A stretch of 64,000 bases of DNA from Akkermansiaceae bacterium (GCA_019634595.1 JAHCBC010000003.1:970661-1034660), one strand, 5' to 3'; numbered from the stretch's first letter, positions 18,929-27,429 are shown. Translations and numbers: made by a program. The notes: generated from the letters alone by a model not told the origin.

Positions 18929-20056
18929 TCACTCGCTCCAGTCGAGGGAGTCCACATCGATCGCCTCGATGTGGGGCGTCCCCTCCATGTTCCACTTCAG
19001 GCTGACGGTCGCCCCGACGCCCTGGCCGTATCGCACGCCCAGCTTCTCCAGCTTTTCGCGCAGCGGGGAGGATTTTCCGAAATACGCCTTCGCCAGGTCC
19101 GGGGAGCCGGGGGCGACGGAGATCTTCATTGTGTATTTCAGATCATGCGCGGGGATCGCTTCATCCGAGCAGAATTCAAAAATGGTCGCCACAACGCGGA
19201 ACTTCGCCACCTCCCCGCCGGGGGTGGCGGCGAACGACTCGAAGCGGCCTCCGTAGGTGTCCAGAAACGGGTCGGCGGCCACTTTCGGTTCCTGGCTTCC
19301 GCGGGTGCGCACCAGGATCAGGCAGGAATCCGGCCTGCCGCCGCCGCTGCGGAACCCGCACTTGAAGAGGACTTCGTTCGTGCCGATGACCTTGTCGAAC
19401 CTGACCTCCAGACTCTCGAAATTTCCGGTGCTTTCCAGCGGGCCTGCCAGGACGGATTTTTCGAGTTCATCCCGGGGAGTGGTACATTCCATCAACGGCA
19501 GTCGCTCATCCAGGTTCCGGGCGACCAGAAACGCGCCGAGAACCTCCGCTGACCGGCTCACGAATTCATGCACATCCATCCCCGCCGGAGCCACGCGGAG
19601 ATCCCGCACCGGTGCTTTCTCCGTGGCAACGGACGGGGAACCCTGTTTTTGCCCGGCGGCCTCCGCTTTCACCATGCCCTGCTTTGGCGACCCGGAGTCC
19701 GCCTTTCCATCCTGCGCCACCAGGAACCAGGCGATGATGGATCCAAAGCCCACGACGATCACCGTCGTCAGCAATGTCCTCCGGAGGCCGGATTTCCGAT
19801 CCGAGCGCATGGCCGTGGATTCCACGAACGCCTGCTGCGCGGCGGGCTGGAAGCCTGCCAGCGGTTTCGCCCGGGTGGCGGGTTCCTCCCTCACCTCCAG
19901 CCTGACAGGAATCTCCCCCGGCCTCGGTGTGAAGCGGGGCGCCCTGATGACGCCACCGCACCGGGGGCAGGGCCCCTCCACTCCCGCGGCACTGGCAGGC
20001 ATTACCAAATCCACTCCGCACCGCGGGCAGGTGAATCCCAGATGGTCCATCTCCAT
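18929..20056 (-). CDS. hypothetical membrane protein with N-terminal zinc ribbon
   Basis: A 375-residue protein I cannot assign. Residues 1-35 form a compact zinc ribbon with CPRCGVDLVMP and CPRCGGVIRAP, a pattern common at the N-terminus of PVC membrane proteins. One transmembrane helix follows (RTLLTTVIVVGFGSIIAWFLV, about residues 95-115). The rest is a predicted extracytoplasmic domain with an alternating charged/hydrophobic pattern. It contains LEVRFDKVIGTNEVLFKCGF and KAYFGKSSPLREKLEKLGVRYG. I placed the start at ATG 20056 because the zinc ribbon begins there. It is divergent from the peroxiredoxin gene. There is no sign of an operon. Confidence 0.7.
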   Translation of the reverse strand: MEMDHLGFTCPRCGVDLVMPASAAGVEGPCPRCGGVIRAPRFTPRPGEIPVRLEVREEPATRAKPLAGFQPAAQQAFVESTAMRSDRKSGLRRTLLTTVIVVGFGSIIAWFLVAQDGKADSGSPKQGMVKAEAAGQKQGSPSVATEKAPVRDLRVAPAGMDVHEFVSRSAEVLGAFLVARNLDERLPLMECTTPRDELEKSVLAGPLESTGNFESLEVRFDKVIGTNEVLFKCGFRSGGGRPDSCLILVRTRGSQEPKVAADPFLDTYGGRFESFAATPGGEVAKFRVVATIFEFCSDEAIPAHDLKYTMKISVAPGSPDLAKAYFGKSSPLREKLEKLGVRYGQGVGATVSLKWNMEGTPHIEAIDVDSLDWSE

Positions 20057-20257
20057 AGTCGCTGCCGGTGGTTCGGGGAAGCCGGATACCCATCCAGCCG
20101 CCGTCCGCGGAGCATAGTGGATCCCTAGGGCATTCCAAGAGCTTCTTTGGTCCCGCATCATGCATTTTCCGGGGCTGTTCCGGGGTTCGGTTTAGGGTTG
20201 CGGCACAGGGGAATCTTTTCTACCTCCCCGCCGTCCGAACCTCATCACAAACACATC

Positions 20258-20884
20258 ATGGCAGTTCTCGTTGGCAAACCAGCCCCCTCCTTCCGCGCGA
20301 AAGCCGTCAAAGGCGAAACCATCATCGAAGACTTCTCCCTCGAACAGTTCGTCGGCAAAAAATACGTCGTCTTTTTCTTCTACCCGAAGGACTTCACCTT
20401 CGTCTGCCCGACGGAACTGCACCGCTTCCAGGAAGAACTCCATGAGTTCGAGAAGCGCGAAGTGGCCGTCGTCGGCTGCTCCACGGACTCCGAGTTCTCC
20501 CACTGGGCCTGGCTCCAGACCCCGAAGAACAAGGGCGGCATCGAAGGCGTGAAATACCCCCTCGTCGCGGACATCAACAAGACCATTTCCGAAGACTACG
20601 ACGTGCTGGCCGGTGACTACTCCACCGACGAAGACGGCAAGCTGGTCGTCGAGGGTGAGCTGGTCGCCTACCGCGGTCTGTTCCTCATCGACAAGAAGGG
20701 CATCGTCCGCCACCAGATCGTCAATGACATGCCGCTGGGCCGCTCGATCCGCGAGTGCCTCCGTATCGTGGATGCCCTCCAGCACTTCGAGCAGCACGGC
20801 GAAGTCTGCCCGATGGACTGGCAGAAAGGTGATGATGCGATGACCGCCGACCACCAGGGCGTGAGCGACTACCTGTCGAAATAA
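20258..20884 (+). CDS. 2-Cys peroxiredoxin (AhpC/Prx1 type)
   Basis: A 208-residue typical 2-Cys peroxiredoxin that reduces hydrogen peroxide and alkyl hydroperoxides in the cytoplasm. The peroxidatic Cys50 is in DFTFVCPTEL, and the resolving Cys near residue 184 is in GEVCPMDW. The active-site Pro/Thr/Arg framework is present, including RSIRECLRIVDALQ. The start at ATG 20258 gives MAVLVGKPAPSF, the standard beginning. No ahpF or thioredoxin reductase gene is adjacent, so the electron donor is elsewhere. A strong terminator follows. Confidence 0.95.
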   Translation: MAVLVGKPAPSFRAKAVKGETIIEDFSLEQFVGKKYVVFFFYPKDFTFVCPTELHRFQEELHEFEKREVAVVGCSTDSEFSHWAWLQTPKNKGGIEGVKYPLVADINKTISEDYDVLAGDYSTDEDGKLVVEGELVAYRGLFLIDKKGIVRHQIVNDMPLGRSIRECLRIVDALQHFEQHGEVCPMDWQKGDDAMTADHQGVSDYLSK

Positions 20885-20903
20885 CCCCTCCATCACTTCC
20901 ATC

Positions 20904-20936
20904 GCCGCCATCCCTCGATGGGGAGGCGGCTTTTTC
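20904..20936 (+). terminator. intrinsic terminator after peroxiredoxin gene
   Basis: gccgccatccc pairs imperfectly with ggggaggcggc around a short tcgat loop, followed directly by ctttttctttg. The position, about 20 bases beyond the stop codon, and the T-run make it a good Rho-independent terminator. Confidence 0.75.
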
Positions 20937-21012
20937 TTTGGCCAGTGGCAAAATTTGGATTCCAATCTGGAACAAAACCCGCTTACATAGGAGATCTGCC
21001 TCCTGACAACCC

Positions 21013-21357
21013 ATGAAAACGATCCTCCTTGCCTCCCTCCTCGGCCTGTTCTCCCTCGTCACCGCCCAAGCCGGCGCGGTCAACAGCAAGTGCCCCGTTT
21101 CGGGCAAAGATGCGAAGAAGGATGTGGATGTGCCCATTTCGTTCTGCTGCAACAACTGCAAGGGCAAGTTCGACAAGGCTCCCGCCGACTATCTGAAGGT
21201 GGTGGCGACCGCGGAGAAGGGGAAATGCCCGCTGAGTGGCAAGGCCGCCGATGAGGATGTGACCTCCAACCTGACCGTGGGTGTCTGCTGCAACAACTGC
21301 GCGGGCAAGCTCAAGGAGAACCCGCAGGCCTACCTCGGCAAGCTCGAGGCAAAGTAA
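21013..21357 (+). CDS. small exported protein with duplicated CP-x-SGK / CCNNC cysteine motif
   Basis: A 114-residue protein with signal peptide MKTILLASLLGLFSLVTAQA. The mature part is two copies of one unit of about 42 residues. Copy one has KCPVSGKDAKK, then SFCCNNCKGKFDKAPADYL. Copy two has KCPLSGKAADED, then GVCCNNCAGKLKENPQAYL. Each unit supplies four cysteines (C-P, then C-C-x-x-C), which suggests two metal or haem sites in the periplasm. It is reminiscent of YHS/TRASH-like heavy-metal modules, but I cannot confirm homology. It is flanked by terminators, so it is probably transcribed alone. The function is unknown. Confidence 0.75.
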   Translation: MKTILLASLLGLFSLVTAQAGAVNSKCPVSGKDAKKDVDVPISFCCNNCKGKFDKAPADYLKVVATAEKGKCPLSGKAADEDVTSNLTVGVCCNNCAGKLKENPQAYLGKLEAK

Positions 21358-21380
21358 TCCCTTCCCGTTTCATTTTTCCA

Positions 21381-21416
21381 AAAGCGTCTTCCGGCCCGCC
21401 GGGAGGCGCTTTTTTC
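21381..21416 (+). terminator. intrinsic terminator after CCNNC protein
   Basis: aagcgtcttccgg pairs along its whole length (with two G-U wobbles) with ccgggaggcgctt around a cccg loop, followed by six T. It starts 24 bases after the stop codon. The convergent kinase gene ends just beyond it. Confidence 0.8.
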
Positions 21417-21424
21417 ATGCCCCT

Positions 21425-22084
21425 TCAGAGCGAATCATCGTCCACCCCTTCACCGAATTTCATCCGCTTCACCGGGGGCAGTCCGAGCCGGAGCGCCCGC
21501 GCGTCCTCGTTGACCTCCCTGGCCCACGCGAGTTTCCCGAAAACTTCCTGCGGCAGCGGACCGACCAACGCATCGATGATGGTCGGTGCATTCTCCCGGT
21601 TCCGCATGATGTTGCCGTTGTGCAGGTCACAGATGATCCACGCCTGCTCCCGCAACCAAAAAACCGCGATCTCCCGGTTGAGGCGGGTGAACGGCGGAAT
21701 GATCGCCCGGATGGCATCCGTCGCCGTTCTCCTGTCCTTCAGGAAGTCGGCGTAGGGCATGGCCAGCGGTTGCTTCGCGATGAGGAAATTCCCGTCATCC
21801 GACAGGCCGACGATTTCAGTCGGATGTCCGCCCGCATCATTGAGGACGATGAGCTTTTCCAAAGTGTCCCGCAGCGTGGCGTCATGGAGGACGATCTCAT
21901 GGCGTTCCTCCTCGACCTGCTCGAGCGTCACCCGCTTTCCGAGGGAGCCGTTCGCCCGGAGGTTGAACAGCTTGTAGACCACACGGGCTTCGTCATCCGC
22001 GAATGGGTAGGCCTCCGCGCCGCTCCTGAGCTGGCGGAGTTCCTTTGACCCCAGCATCCCGTCGGCATCCAGGGTGATGCCCAT
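21425..22084 (-). CDS. polyvalent-protein-type serine/threonine kinase-like protein
   Basis: A 219-residue protein that reads as a minimal protein-kinase fold. The beta3 strand with a candidate ATP-anchoring Lys is ARVVYKLFN. The hinge-like segment is NFLIAKQPLAMPYADFL. The catalytic loop is IICDLHNGNIMRN, which keeps the D-x-x-x-x-N spacing. The metal-binding DFG is replaced by IIDALVGPLP. This order resembles the kinase domain found in phage/plasmid polyvalent proteins. The start is uncertain. ATG 22084 is conservative, while the frame stays open to a TTG at 22333. There is no good ribosome-binding site. It may be a mobile-element remnant; its substrate is unknown. Confidence 0.6.
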   Translation of the reverse strand: MGITLDADGMLGSKELRQLRSGAEAYPFADDEARVVYKLFNLRANGSLGKRVTLEQVEEERHEIVLHDATLRDTLEKLIVLNDAGGHPTEIVGLSDDGNFLIAKQPLAMPYADFLKDRRTATDAIRAIIPPFTRLNREIAVFWLREQAWIICDLHNGNIMRNRENAPTIIDALVGPLPQEVFGKLAWAREVNEDARALRLGLPPVKRMKFGEGVDDDSL

Positions 22085-22098
22085 CCGCCGCAGCGGGA

Positions 22099-22329
22099 TC
22101 AGCGGGACGTCGCGCTGGGAGGATTCTGCGGCAAAAGCTGCATTCCAAACATCAACCTGAAGCGATTCCCGGGATGGAGTGCGTTGAGCTGCGTCCAGGA
22201 TTCCGCCTGCTCGCTGGCGGTTAAGGGCAGAGCAAGCTGCTCGCTGAGAGGATGCTGGGCTTCCGAAATCAATGGCACTGGGCCGGTCGGTCCGGAAGTC
22301 GATTGCGAACTGGGCTGGGAAGAGTTCAT
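22099..22329 (-). CDS. small hypothetical protein upstream of the kinase-like gene
   Basis: A 76-residue frame beginning MNSSQPSSQSTSG and containing LPLTASEQAESWTQLNALHPGNRFRLMFGM. The Ser/Gln/Pro-rich start and balanced composition look more like protein than the competing frame on the same strand. It ends 14 bases before the preferred start of the kinase-like gene, so it may be the first part of a small operon. It could alternatively be the N-terminal part of the kinase protein separated by a frameshift. I do not recognise it. Confidence 0.4.
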   Translation of the reverse strand: MNSSQPSSQSTSGPTGPVPLISEAQHPLSEQLALPLTASEQAESWTQLNALHPGNRFRLMFGMQLLPQNPPSATSR

Positions 22330-22388
22330 TCAAACGTGTGAGAGGGAATGTCTGGGGATTCGGGCATCAAAGGCAGTTCCAGCCCCAT
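22326..22388 (-). CDS. possible 20-residue leader peptide coupled to 22099-22329
   Basis: An ATG at 22388 opens a frame of 20 codons (MGLELPLMPESPDIPSHTFE) whose stop overlaps the next ATG as ATGA. A GGAGG lies about 11 bases upstream. The arrangement fits a translationally coupled leader, but a frame this short can arise by chance. Confidence 0.25.
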   Translation of the reverse strand: MGLELPLMPESPDIPSHTFE

Positions 22389-22436
22389 CCTAAACCAAGC
22401 CTCCGGCGGCTCAAGGATTTCCAGAGAAATGTCAGG

Positions 22437-22709
22437 TCACGCGAGGATGGAGAAGCCGCGCACGCCTTCCAACGGCGGGATCTTCTCCGCCATCAGTGAC
22501 TTGATGTGGTGGGCGACGTTCGATTCCTCCGCGATTTCCCGGATGAAGTCCTCCACTTCACCCTCCTCTCCCATTACCTGGAGCTCCACCGTGCCGTCCG
22601 GCAGGTTTTTCACCCAGCCACAGACCTCGAACCCACGGGCCAGATCCTTCGTGGTGTAACGGAAACCGACGCCCTGGACCCTGCCGCTGAAAATCACCCG
22701 TTTCGCCAT
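22437..22709 (-). CDS. acyP: acylphosphatase
   Basis: A 90-residue acylphosphatase that hydrolyses carboxyl-phosphate bonds such as acetyl phosphate. The signature [16 protein letters not shown] holds the catalytic Arg, and the second signature [18 protein letters not shown] holds the catalytic Asn. The length matches the family. I chose ATG 22709 ([13 protein letters not shown]), the usual family N-terminus; an ATG one codon upstream is possible. It lies downstream of the hypothetical zinc-ribbon gene on the same strand, separated by a palindromic repeat. Confidence 0.93.
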   Translation of the reverse strand: MAKRVIFSGRVQGVGFRYTTKDLARGFEVCGWVKNLPDGTVELQVMGEEGEVEDFIREIAEESNVAHHIKSLMAEKIPPLEGVRGFSILA

Positions 22710-22772
22710 CATCGCGGGCCATTTCCCACGATCCGGCGGCGCGGGTGAAGGATATATTTCCACAGGCTTGTG

Positions 22773-22839
22773 GAGCGCCGACTTCAGTCGGCCCCAAAGA
22801 ATCCAGCCAGCGAAACCAAGCCGACTGAAGTCAGCGCTC
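22773..22839. repeat. 20-bp inverted repeat whose arms are themselves palindromic
   Basis: The left arm (22773-22792) and right arm (22820-22839) match in 19 of 20 positions as inverted copies, with a 27-base spacer. Each arm contains its own hairpin (gccgact-tc-agtcggc in the left arm). This two-palindrome arrangement is like a REP pair (BIME). It lies between two same-strand genes and could act in mRNA stabilisation or termination, although no T-run follows. Confidence 0.65.
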
Positions 22840-22845
22840 CGTTTC

Positions 22846-23232
22846 CTACGACCTCACCTCGTGGGCGAAGACGTATTTTTTGCAGGATTCGCAGACCAGG
22901 AACAGGTCCTCCATCTCGCCCTCGCCCTTTTCCCAGCGCTTTTCAAATTCCCTGCCGCACTGGAGACAGGTGCGCTTCGGGTGCATGATGCCGAGCACCA
23001 GCGCATAGACGCTGCTGGCGGCGAAGATCGCCCATCCCGGATTCGCCCACGAATGCCGGCCCATCCACCCGGCGATGATCACGATGGTGGTGCCGATGCC
23101 GACGCCCACCGCGCAGGCGATGTACTGGCGGCGTTTCCACCGCGCACGCCCGTCGAGCAGAGCCTGCGCGGCTTCGTCCAGGGAATAGCCTTCCTCCGGA
23201 AATTCCTTGATCTCAAGGGGGCGGGTTCTCAC
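22846..23232 (-). CDS. hypothetical membrane protein with C-terminal zinc ribbon
   Basis: A 128-residue protein. An N-terminal soluble segment (about 35 residues) precedes two transmembrane helices ([20 protein letters not shown] and [18 protein letters not shown]). A C-terminal cysteine cluster follows, [11 protein letters not shown] and then [14 protein letters not shown], spaced like a zinc ribbon. Its ATG overlaps the stop of the thioredoxin-like gene by four bases, so the two are translationally coupled and may act together, for example in thiol or cofactor handling at the membrane. I do not recognise the family. Confidence 0.7.
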   Translation of the reverse strand: MRTRPLEIKEFPEEGYSLDEAAQALLDGRARWKRRQYIACAVGVGIGTTIVIIAGWMGRHSWANPGWAIFAASSVYALVLGIMHPKRTCLQCGREFEKRWEKGEGEMEDLFLVCESCKKYVFAHEVRS

Positions 23233-24380
23233 TCAGCCAGTGCCTTGATGATCTGGCGGCGCACCTCGACGATGTCCAGCTTGTCGGTGTGCTTCCACAG
23301 GATCTTGCCATCCTTGCCAAGCAGGACGGTGTGCGGCAGCGCGCCGGTCCATTCCTTGTCGATGGCGTCCGCAAGCGGGTCGGTGTTTTCGGCGGTCCAG
23401 ATATAGTTGTTGGTGGTGCGGCCTTCTTCCTTCACGGACGGAGCGGTCTTGTCCGAAAGCGCGGCATGACGGGAGGTGAGGAATTTCCCGACGACGTTCT
23501 TCTTCTCCGCAGGGTCGATGCTGATGGAGATGAACTCGAACGGGCGGTTCTGGAAGCGGCGGTAGGTTTCCACCAGCTCCGGGAACTCCGCGACGCACGG
23601 GCCGCAGGTGGTGGACCAGAAGTTGATGAGGCGGATCTTGTCCGTGCCGTTCTCGCGGAGCTTCTTCGCCAGGTCCGCGCTCAGGTCCTCGACGGTGACG
23701 GGCTTGGCCTTCCAGTTCGCCTCATCCTTCTCGACGTTGCTTGCCTTGAACAGCCATTTCGTCGAGCAGCCGAACGGACGCGGGGTTTTCTCGCCGATTT
23801 CCTTGCCCGCGAGGGTGGCATCCAGCGCGTCACGCAGGTAGCTCTTTTCCGTGGGGCCGGACTTCCGCTTCATGTCATCCATGCGGCCGGTGAAGACGAG
23901 CTTCCGCTCACCGTCGAACAGGAACACGTGCGGGGTGGCCTGCGCGCCGCAGGCGGTGGCGAACTTCTGGTTCTCGCCGTCATAGAGGTAGGGAAAGGTC
24001 CAGCCGTAGTCCTTGGCGAACGGGGTCATTTCCTCGAAGGAATCATTGTAGGGGGAGTAGCCCAGCTCGTCCGGGGTGAGGCTGCCGGGGTTGTTTGCGT
24101 TCACCGCCACCATGGCCACGCCCTTGCCCTTGTAGTCCTGGTGGATCTGCTCCATCCGGCTGGCCGCGCCCACGGCATCCGGGCAGTGGTTGCAGGTGAA
24201 GATCACGCAGAGGGCCTTCGCGTCCTTGTAGTCCGCCAGGGTGTGTGTCTTGCCATCGGTCCCTTTCAGGGAGAATTCCGGAGCGGGCGAGCCGATCTCG
24301 AGGACTTTCGGGATTTCCTGTCCGAAGGCGGGCGCGATGAGCGCGGCGGCCACGATTCCCAGTACGGTTTGGATTTTCAT
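23229..24380 (-). CDS. exported protein with two tandem thioredoxin-fold domains
   Basis: A 383-residue protein with signal peptide MKIQTVLGIVAAALIAPAFG. Domain 1 (about residues 27-195) is an AhpC/TSA/redoxin-like fold with IGSPAPEFSLKGTDGKTH and a C-x-x-C motif in FTCNHCPDA. Domain 2 (about residues 230-383) is a TlpA/ResA-like thioredoxin with INFWSTTCGPCVAEFPEL, a standard CxxC, and the cis-Pro region GALPHTVLLGKDGKILW. It is likely a periplasmic thiol-disulfide oxidoreductase. I start it at ATG 24380 because the signal peptide begins there. The next gene starts inside its stop codon. Confidence 0.88.
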   Translation of the reverse strand: MKIQTVLGIVAAALIAPAFGQEIPKVLEIGSPAPEFSLKGTDGKTHTLADYKDAKALCVIFTCNHCPDAVGAASRMEQIHQDYKGKGVAMVAVNANNPGSLTPDELGYSPYNDSFEEMTPFAKDYGWTFPYLYDGENQKFATACGAQATPHVFLFDGERKLVFTGRMDDMKRKSGPTEKSYLRDALDATLAGKEIGEKTPRPFGCSTKWLFKASNVEKDEANWKAKPVTVEDLSADLAKKLRENGTDKIRLINFWSTTCGPCVAEFPELVETYRRFQNRPFEFISISIDPAEKKNVVGKFLTSRHAALSDKTAPSVKEEGRTTNNYIWTAENTDPLADAIDKEWTGALPHTVLLGKDGKILWKHTDKLDIVEVRRQIIKALAE

Positions 24381-24486
24381 CAGACCCGGATACAAGCGGC
24401 GGGAAGAAAATCCTGCAAGGAATCTCATCCCGCCATGCGGAACGTGGATGCTTGCTTTCCCGGCCCGCTCCGGGAAAGGATGCATG

Positions 24487-27429
24487 ATGCGAAAACCCCA
24501 TCTTCCTTTCCTCCCTCTCATCGCCCTGCTGTCGATGCCCCTCCACGGTGAGGAGATCCAGGGGGCGGAGGCCGTGCTGCGGCGGCTGAAGGACCCCACC
24601 GCGCAAGATCAGCCGAAAGATGCCGGAGAGATTCTGAAAGCGCGTCTGGAAAGCTACCGGACGGGAGCTGCCGCGATGCCTCCGGAAAAGGCGGCGGCGG
24701 AATGGATCCAGCTTCTGGAAAGCTACCTGACCCTGCCGCAGCAATCCCGCATGGCGTTGAACAGCACGTTCTCCCGGTTCTCCGCAGAAACCATCATCGA
24801 GGCCCTCCCGCCTGCCCAGGCATGGGACGCGTTGGCGGCGGAGCTGCAGAAGCGGTCCGCTGCCGGAAAGAGCCGGACGTCAGCCCTGCAGGGGTTGCTG
24901 GGTGCCATGCTCACGGCCGACCCGGCCGGACGGCTGCCCGCACTGGCCCGGCTGAAGGACAACATCTCCGCGGACGCGAGGCTGGAAGACTACCAGCGGA
25001 GGCAGATCGACGGATACCTGGACAATCTGGAAACGCTTCTTTCACCACCAGGCGGTCCGGCCGCGGACCCGGTGACCAAACTGTCGAAACAGCTCGACGA
25101 ACAGGCGGCACAACGCTTCTCCGGCTACGGCACCGTGATCCCCAAGCTGCCGGAAACCGCCGCAGCGAGGGAAGTCCTAATGCGTATCCTGAAGACAGAT
25201 ACCGTCCTACGGTTCGAAGACGAGGAGACGAAGGGGTTTTTCATCCGCATTGCCAGGGAACAGTTGGAAAGCCTGCCGGAGCCACCCTGGAATCTGATCC
25301 GCTCGCTTGGCGATGCCGAGCTCTTTGAAACCGCGGCGAAACTCCGCCCGGAAGCCGCCAAGGCGATGGCGGAATCCGATGAAGTCCTGCCCATGCTCCT
25401 GAAGCACTATCTCCGGCAAGGCAGGGAAGCGGAGGCGATGGCAATCATCAAGAACCCCAAACTTAGCAAGAGGGTTTCCTATCACCCTTATGTCCGCAGG
25501 ATCGACGGGGCAATCCGGTCCAGCGACTCTGACGAGAACGCCGAGAGACTCCTGCTGAAACTGGAGATCCAGGCCCTGCGCGACGACCCCAACCTGCCCT
25601 ACTGGCAGTCCGTCCGTTCGTCCGCACAGAAATACGGACAATCCGCCGCGTTCCAGAAATCCGTGGAAGCCGCATTGGCCGACCCGCGCCTCATCTCACC
25701 GGAGGCAAGGCAGGACCTCGAGAACATCCACCTGACCCACCTGCTGAACGATGGCAAGGTGGACGAGGGGGTGAAACTTCTCGAAGAGCTGCTGGCGAAC
25801 GCGGAGAAACCAGCCGGAGCGCCGGCCGGGCAGACCTCCGATGGAGACCAGTTGACCGCTCCTCCGGACACCTCCTCCCGGAACGCGCAACTCCTCACCA
25901 GGGCCATCCGGCTGGGAAGGTTGCTGGACCGGCCGGAACTGCTCGACCGCTCCCTGCAGGCGTATTCCAAACTCCTGCCGACATTGTCCCACCTGCCTCT
26001 TGTTGATGACGTGATCTGGACAAGCTATATCGAGCGGAACCTTGGCGCCTCGCTTGAAAAAGGACTCTCCGACCATGTGGTCCGTCTGGCGGCATCAAAG
26101 GACAATGGATACGGGGGAAGGAATTTCGATTCCCCGCTGGCCCAGTTGGCCAGGCTCTACGAAAAGCTGGGCCGCCACGGGGATGTGATCCGGTTGCTGG
26201 ATGAGGCGCCGTTCTGGAGCGGGCCGGACCTCGCGGAACTGGAGATCGGATCAAACGAGCTCATGCTGGCCGCGGCGAAGTCCATGAACGCGACGGGCCG
26301 CGGTGAGAAGGCGCTCGCGATCATCCGCCACCTGATCCGCTCCAACCCGGGCCATGATGAGGGCTATCTGCTCCTTTCACAGCTGAACCCGCCGGACCAG
26401 ATGGCCTTTCTGGAGGAAATCGCCGCAGCCAACCGCTTCGAGGAACGCCCGCTGATCTGGCAGGCGAGGTTGCTGCTTTCCCAAGGAAAGATGGACGAGG
26501 CGGAGGCCACGGTGAAAAAGGCCATCGCCATCGACCCGTCCGACGGGGAGCAGGGCAAGGGCGACCGCATGCGTGCCTACGAGGTGCTGGCGGACATCCT
26601 GGAGAAAAAGGGCGACGCGGAGCAGACGAAGTTTTTCCGCAACGTGGTGGCGGCCATCCGCCTGTCCGAAACCGCGGACGACTGGTGGGCGGCGGATATG
26701 ACCCAGAAGGCCATCACGATCTACGAGCAGTCCTTGCGCAGCTTCGCGGATGCCTACTGCATCCAGTCCCGCCTGGCGCTGCGCTACGCCAGCGAGGATA
26801 ACATGGAAAAGGCCACGCAGCACTACCAGCGGGCCTTCGAGCTGATGCCGGACAGCTTCGGGCGGATCGAGAGTCATTGTTTCGGGTGCGAGGGAGCGTT
26901 CACAGGCAAGGTCGCCCAATCGATCGCGGAGAAGGTCTTCACGGAGCTGGCGGAAAAGCCGGACGCGAAGCCGCAGGTGTTCTACCTGCTGGGCTACCTG
27001 AGGGAGTCACAGGACCGCACCGCGGAGGCGAAGGAGTTTTTCCAGAAAGCGGTGAAAATGGATCCGGACTATGTGAATGCCTGGTCCAAGCTCGGGGAAC
27101 TGTCCGACAAGGTCGCGTTATCGCCAGCCGAAAAGGACGAGATCGCCTTCAACCTGTTCCGTCTGAAGTCCGAGCCGCAGAATCTGGCCAGCGCCGGTGA
27201 CCTGCGGAGGATCTGGACCGCCCTGCTGGAGCTGGAGAGAAGCAAACCAGCTTTCCCGAAAGATCTCTACCCGCTGCCAGCGGCGAAAGAGCGGCTCGGC
27301 AAGGGCGAAAGCGAAAGTTTCCGTTCCCACTTCCGCTCCACGGAGGATCACCCCCGCACCATATTGGCCAGGCATCCGTTGATCCAAGGGGTGACAAACC
27401 TGATCGACGCCTCCGTATCCTACAATTGA
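24487..27429 (+). CDS. large exported tetratricopeptide-repeat protein
   Basis: A 980-residue protein with signal peptide MRKPHLPFLPLIALLSMPLHG. Most of the length is amphipathic helical repeat. Clear TPR units are at about residues 690-720 (ERPLIWQARLLLSQGKMDEA), 750-790 and 855-905 (FYLLGYLRESQDRTAEAKEF, YVNAWSKLGELSDK). It is probably a periplasmic scaffold. ATG 24487 is preferred over the adjacent ATG 24484 because AAGGA then sits six bases upstream. It is divergent from the thioredoxin gene, and its stop codon precedes the next signal-peptide protein by only 11 bases. The partner is unknown. Confidence 0.82.
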   Translation: MRKPHLPFLPLIALLSMPLHGEEIQGAEAVLRRLKDPTAQDQPKDAGEILKARLESYRTGAAAMPPEKAAAEWIQLLESYLTLPQQSRMALNSTFSRFSAETIIEALPPAQAWDALAAELQKRSAAGKSRTSALQGLLGAMLTADPAGRLPALARLKDNISADARLEDYQRRQIDGYLDNLETLLSPPGGPAADPVTKLSKQLDEQAAQRFSGYGTVIPKLPETAAAREVLMRILKTDTVLRFEDEETKGFFIRIAREQLESLPEPPWNLIRSLGDAELFETAAKLRPEAAKAMAESDEVLPMLLKHYLRQGREAEAMAIIKNPKLSKRVSYHPYVRRIDGAIRSSDSDENAERLLLKLEIQALRDDPNLPYWQSVRSSAQKYGQSAAFQKSVEAALADPRLISPEARQDLENIHLTHLLNDGKVDEGVKLLEELLANAEKPAGAPAGQTSDGDQLTAPPDTSSRNAQLLTRAIRLGRLLDRPELLDRSLQAYSKLLPTLSHLPLVDDVIWTSYIERNLGASLEKGLSDHVVRLAASKDNGYGGRNFDSPLAQLARLYEKLGRHGDVIRLLDEAPFWSGPDLAELEIGSNELMLAAAKSMNATGRGEKALAIIRHLIRSNPGHDEGYLLLSQLNPPDQMAFLEEIAAANRFEERPLIWQARLLLSQGKMDEAEATVKKAIAIDPSDGEQGKGDRMRAYEVLADILEKKGDAEQTKFFRNVVAAIRLSETADDWWAADMTQKAITIYEQSLRSFADAYCIQSRLALRYASEDNMEKATQHYQRAFELMPDSFGRIESHCFGCEGAFTGKVAQSIAEKVFTELAEKPDAKPQVFYLLGYLRESQDRTAEAKEFFQKAVKMDPDYVNAWSKLGELSDKVALSPAEKDEIAFNLFRLKSEPQNLASAGDLRRIWTALLELERSKPAFPKDLYPLPAAKERLGKGESESFRSHFRSTEDHPRTILARHPLIQGVTNLIDASVSYN

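Noticed and set aside
21425..22333. Single 302-codon protein starting at TTG 22333 for the kinase-like gene
   Set aside because: The first 80 codons look non-coding in that frame, and an alternative frame over the same bases looks more protein-like; the shorter start was kept, with the longer one noted as possible.
24241..24486. 82-codon N-terminal extension of the TPR protein
   Set aside because: It overlaps the divergent thioredoxin gene, and a clean signal peptide with a good ribosome-binding site starts at 24487.
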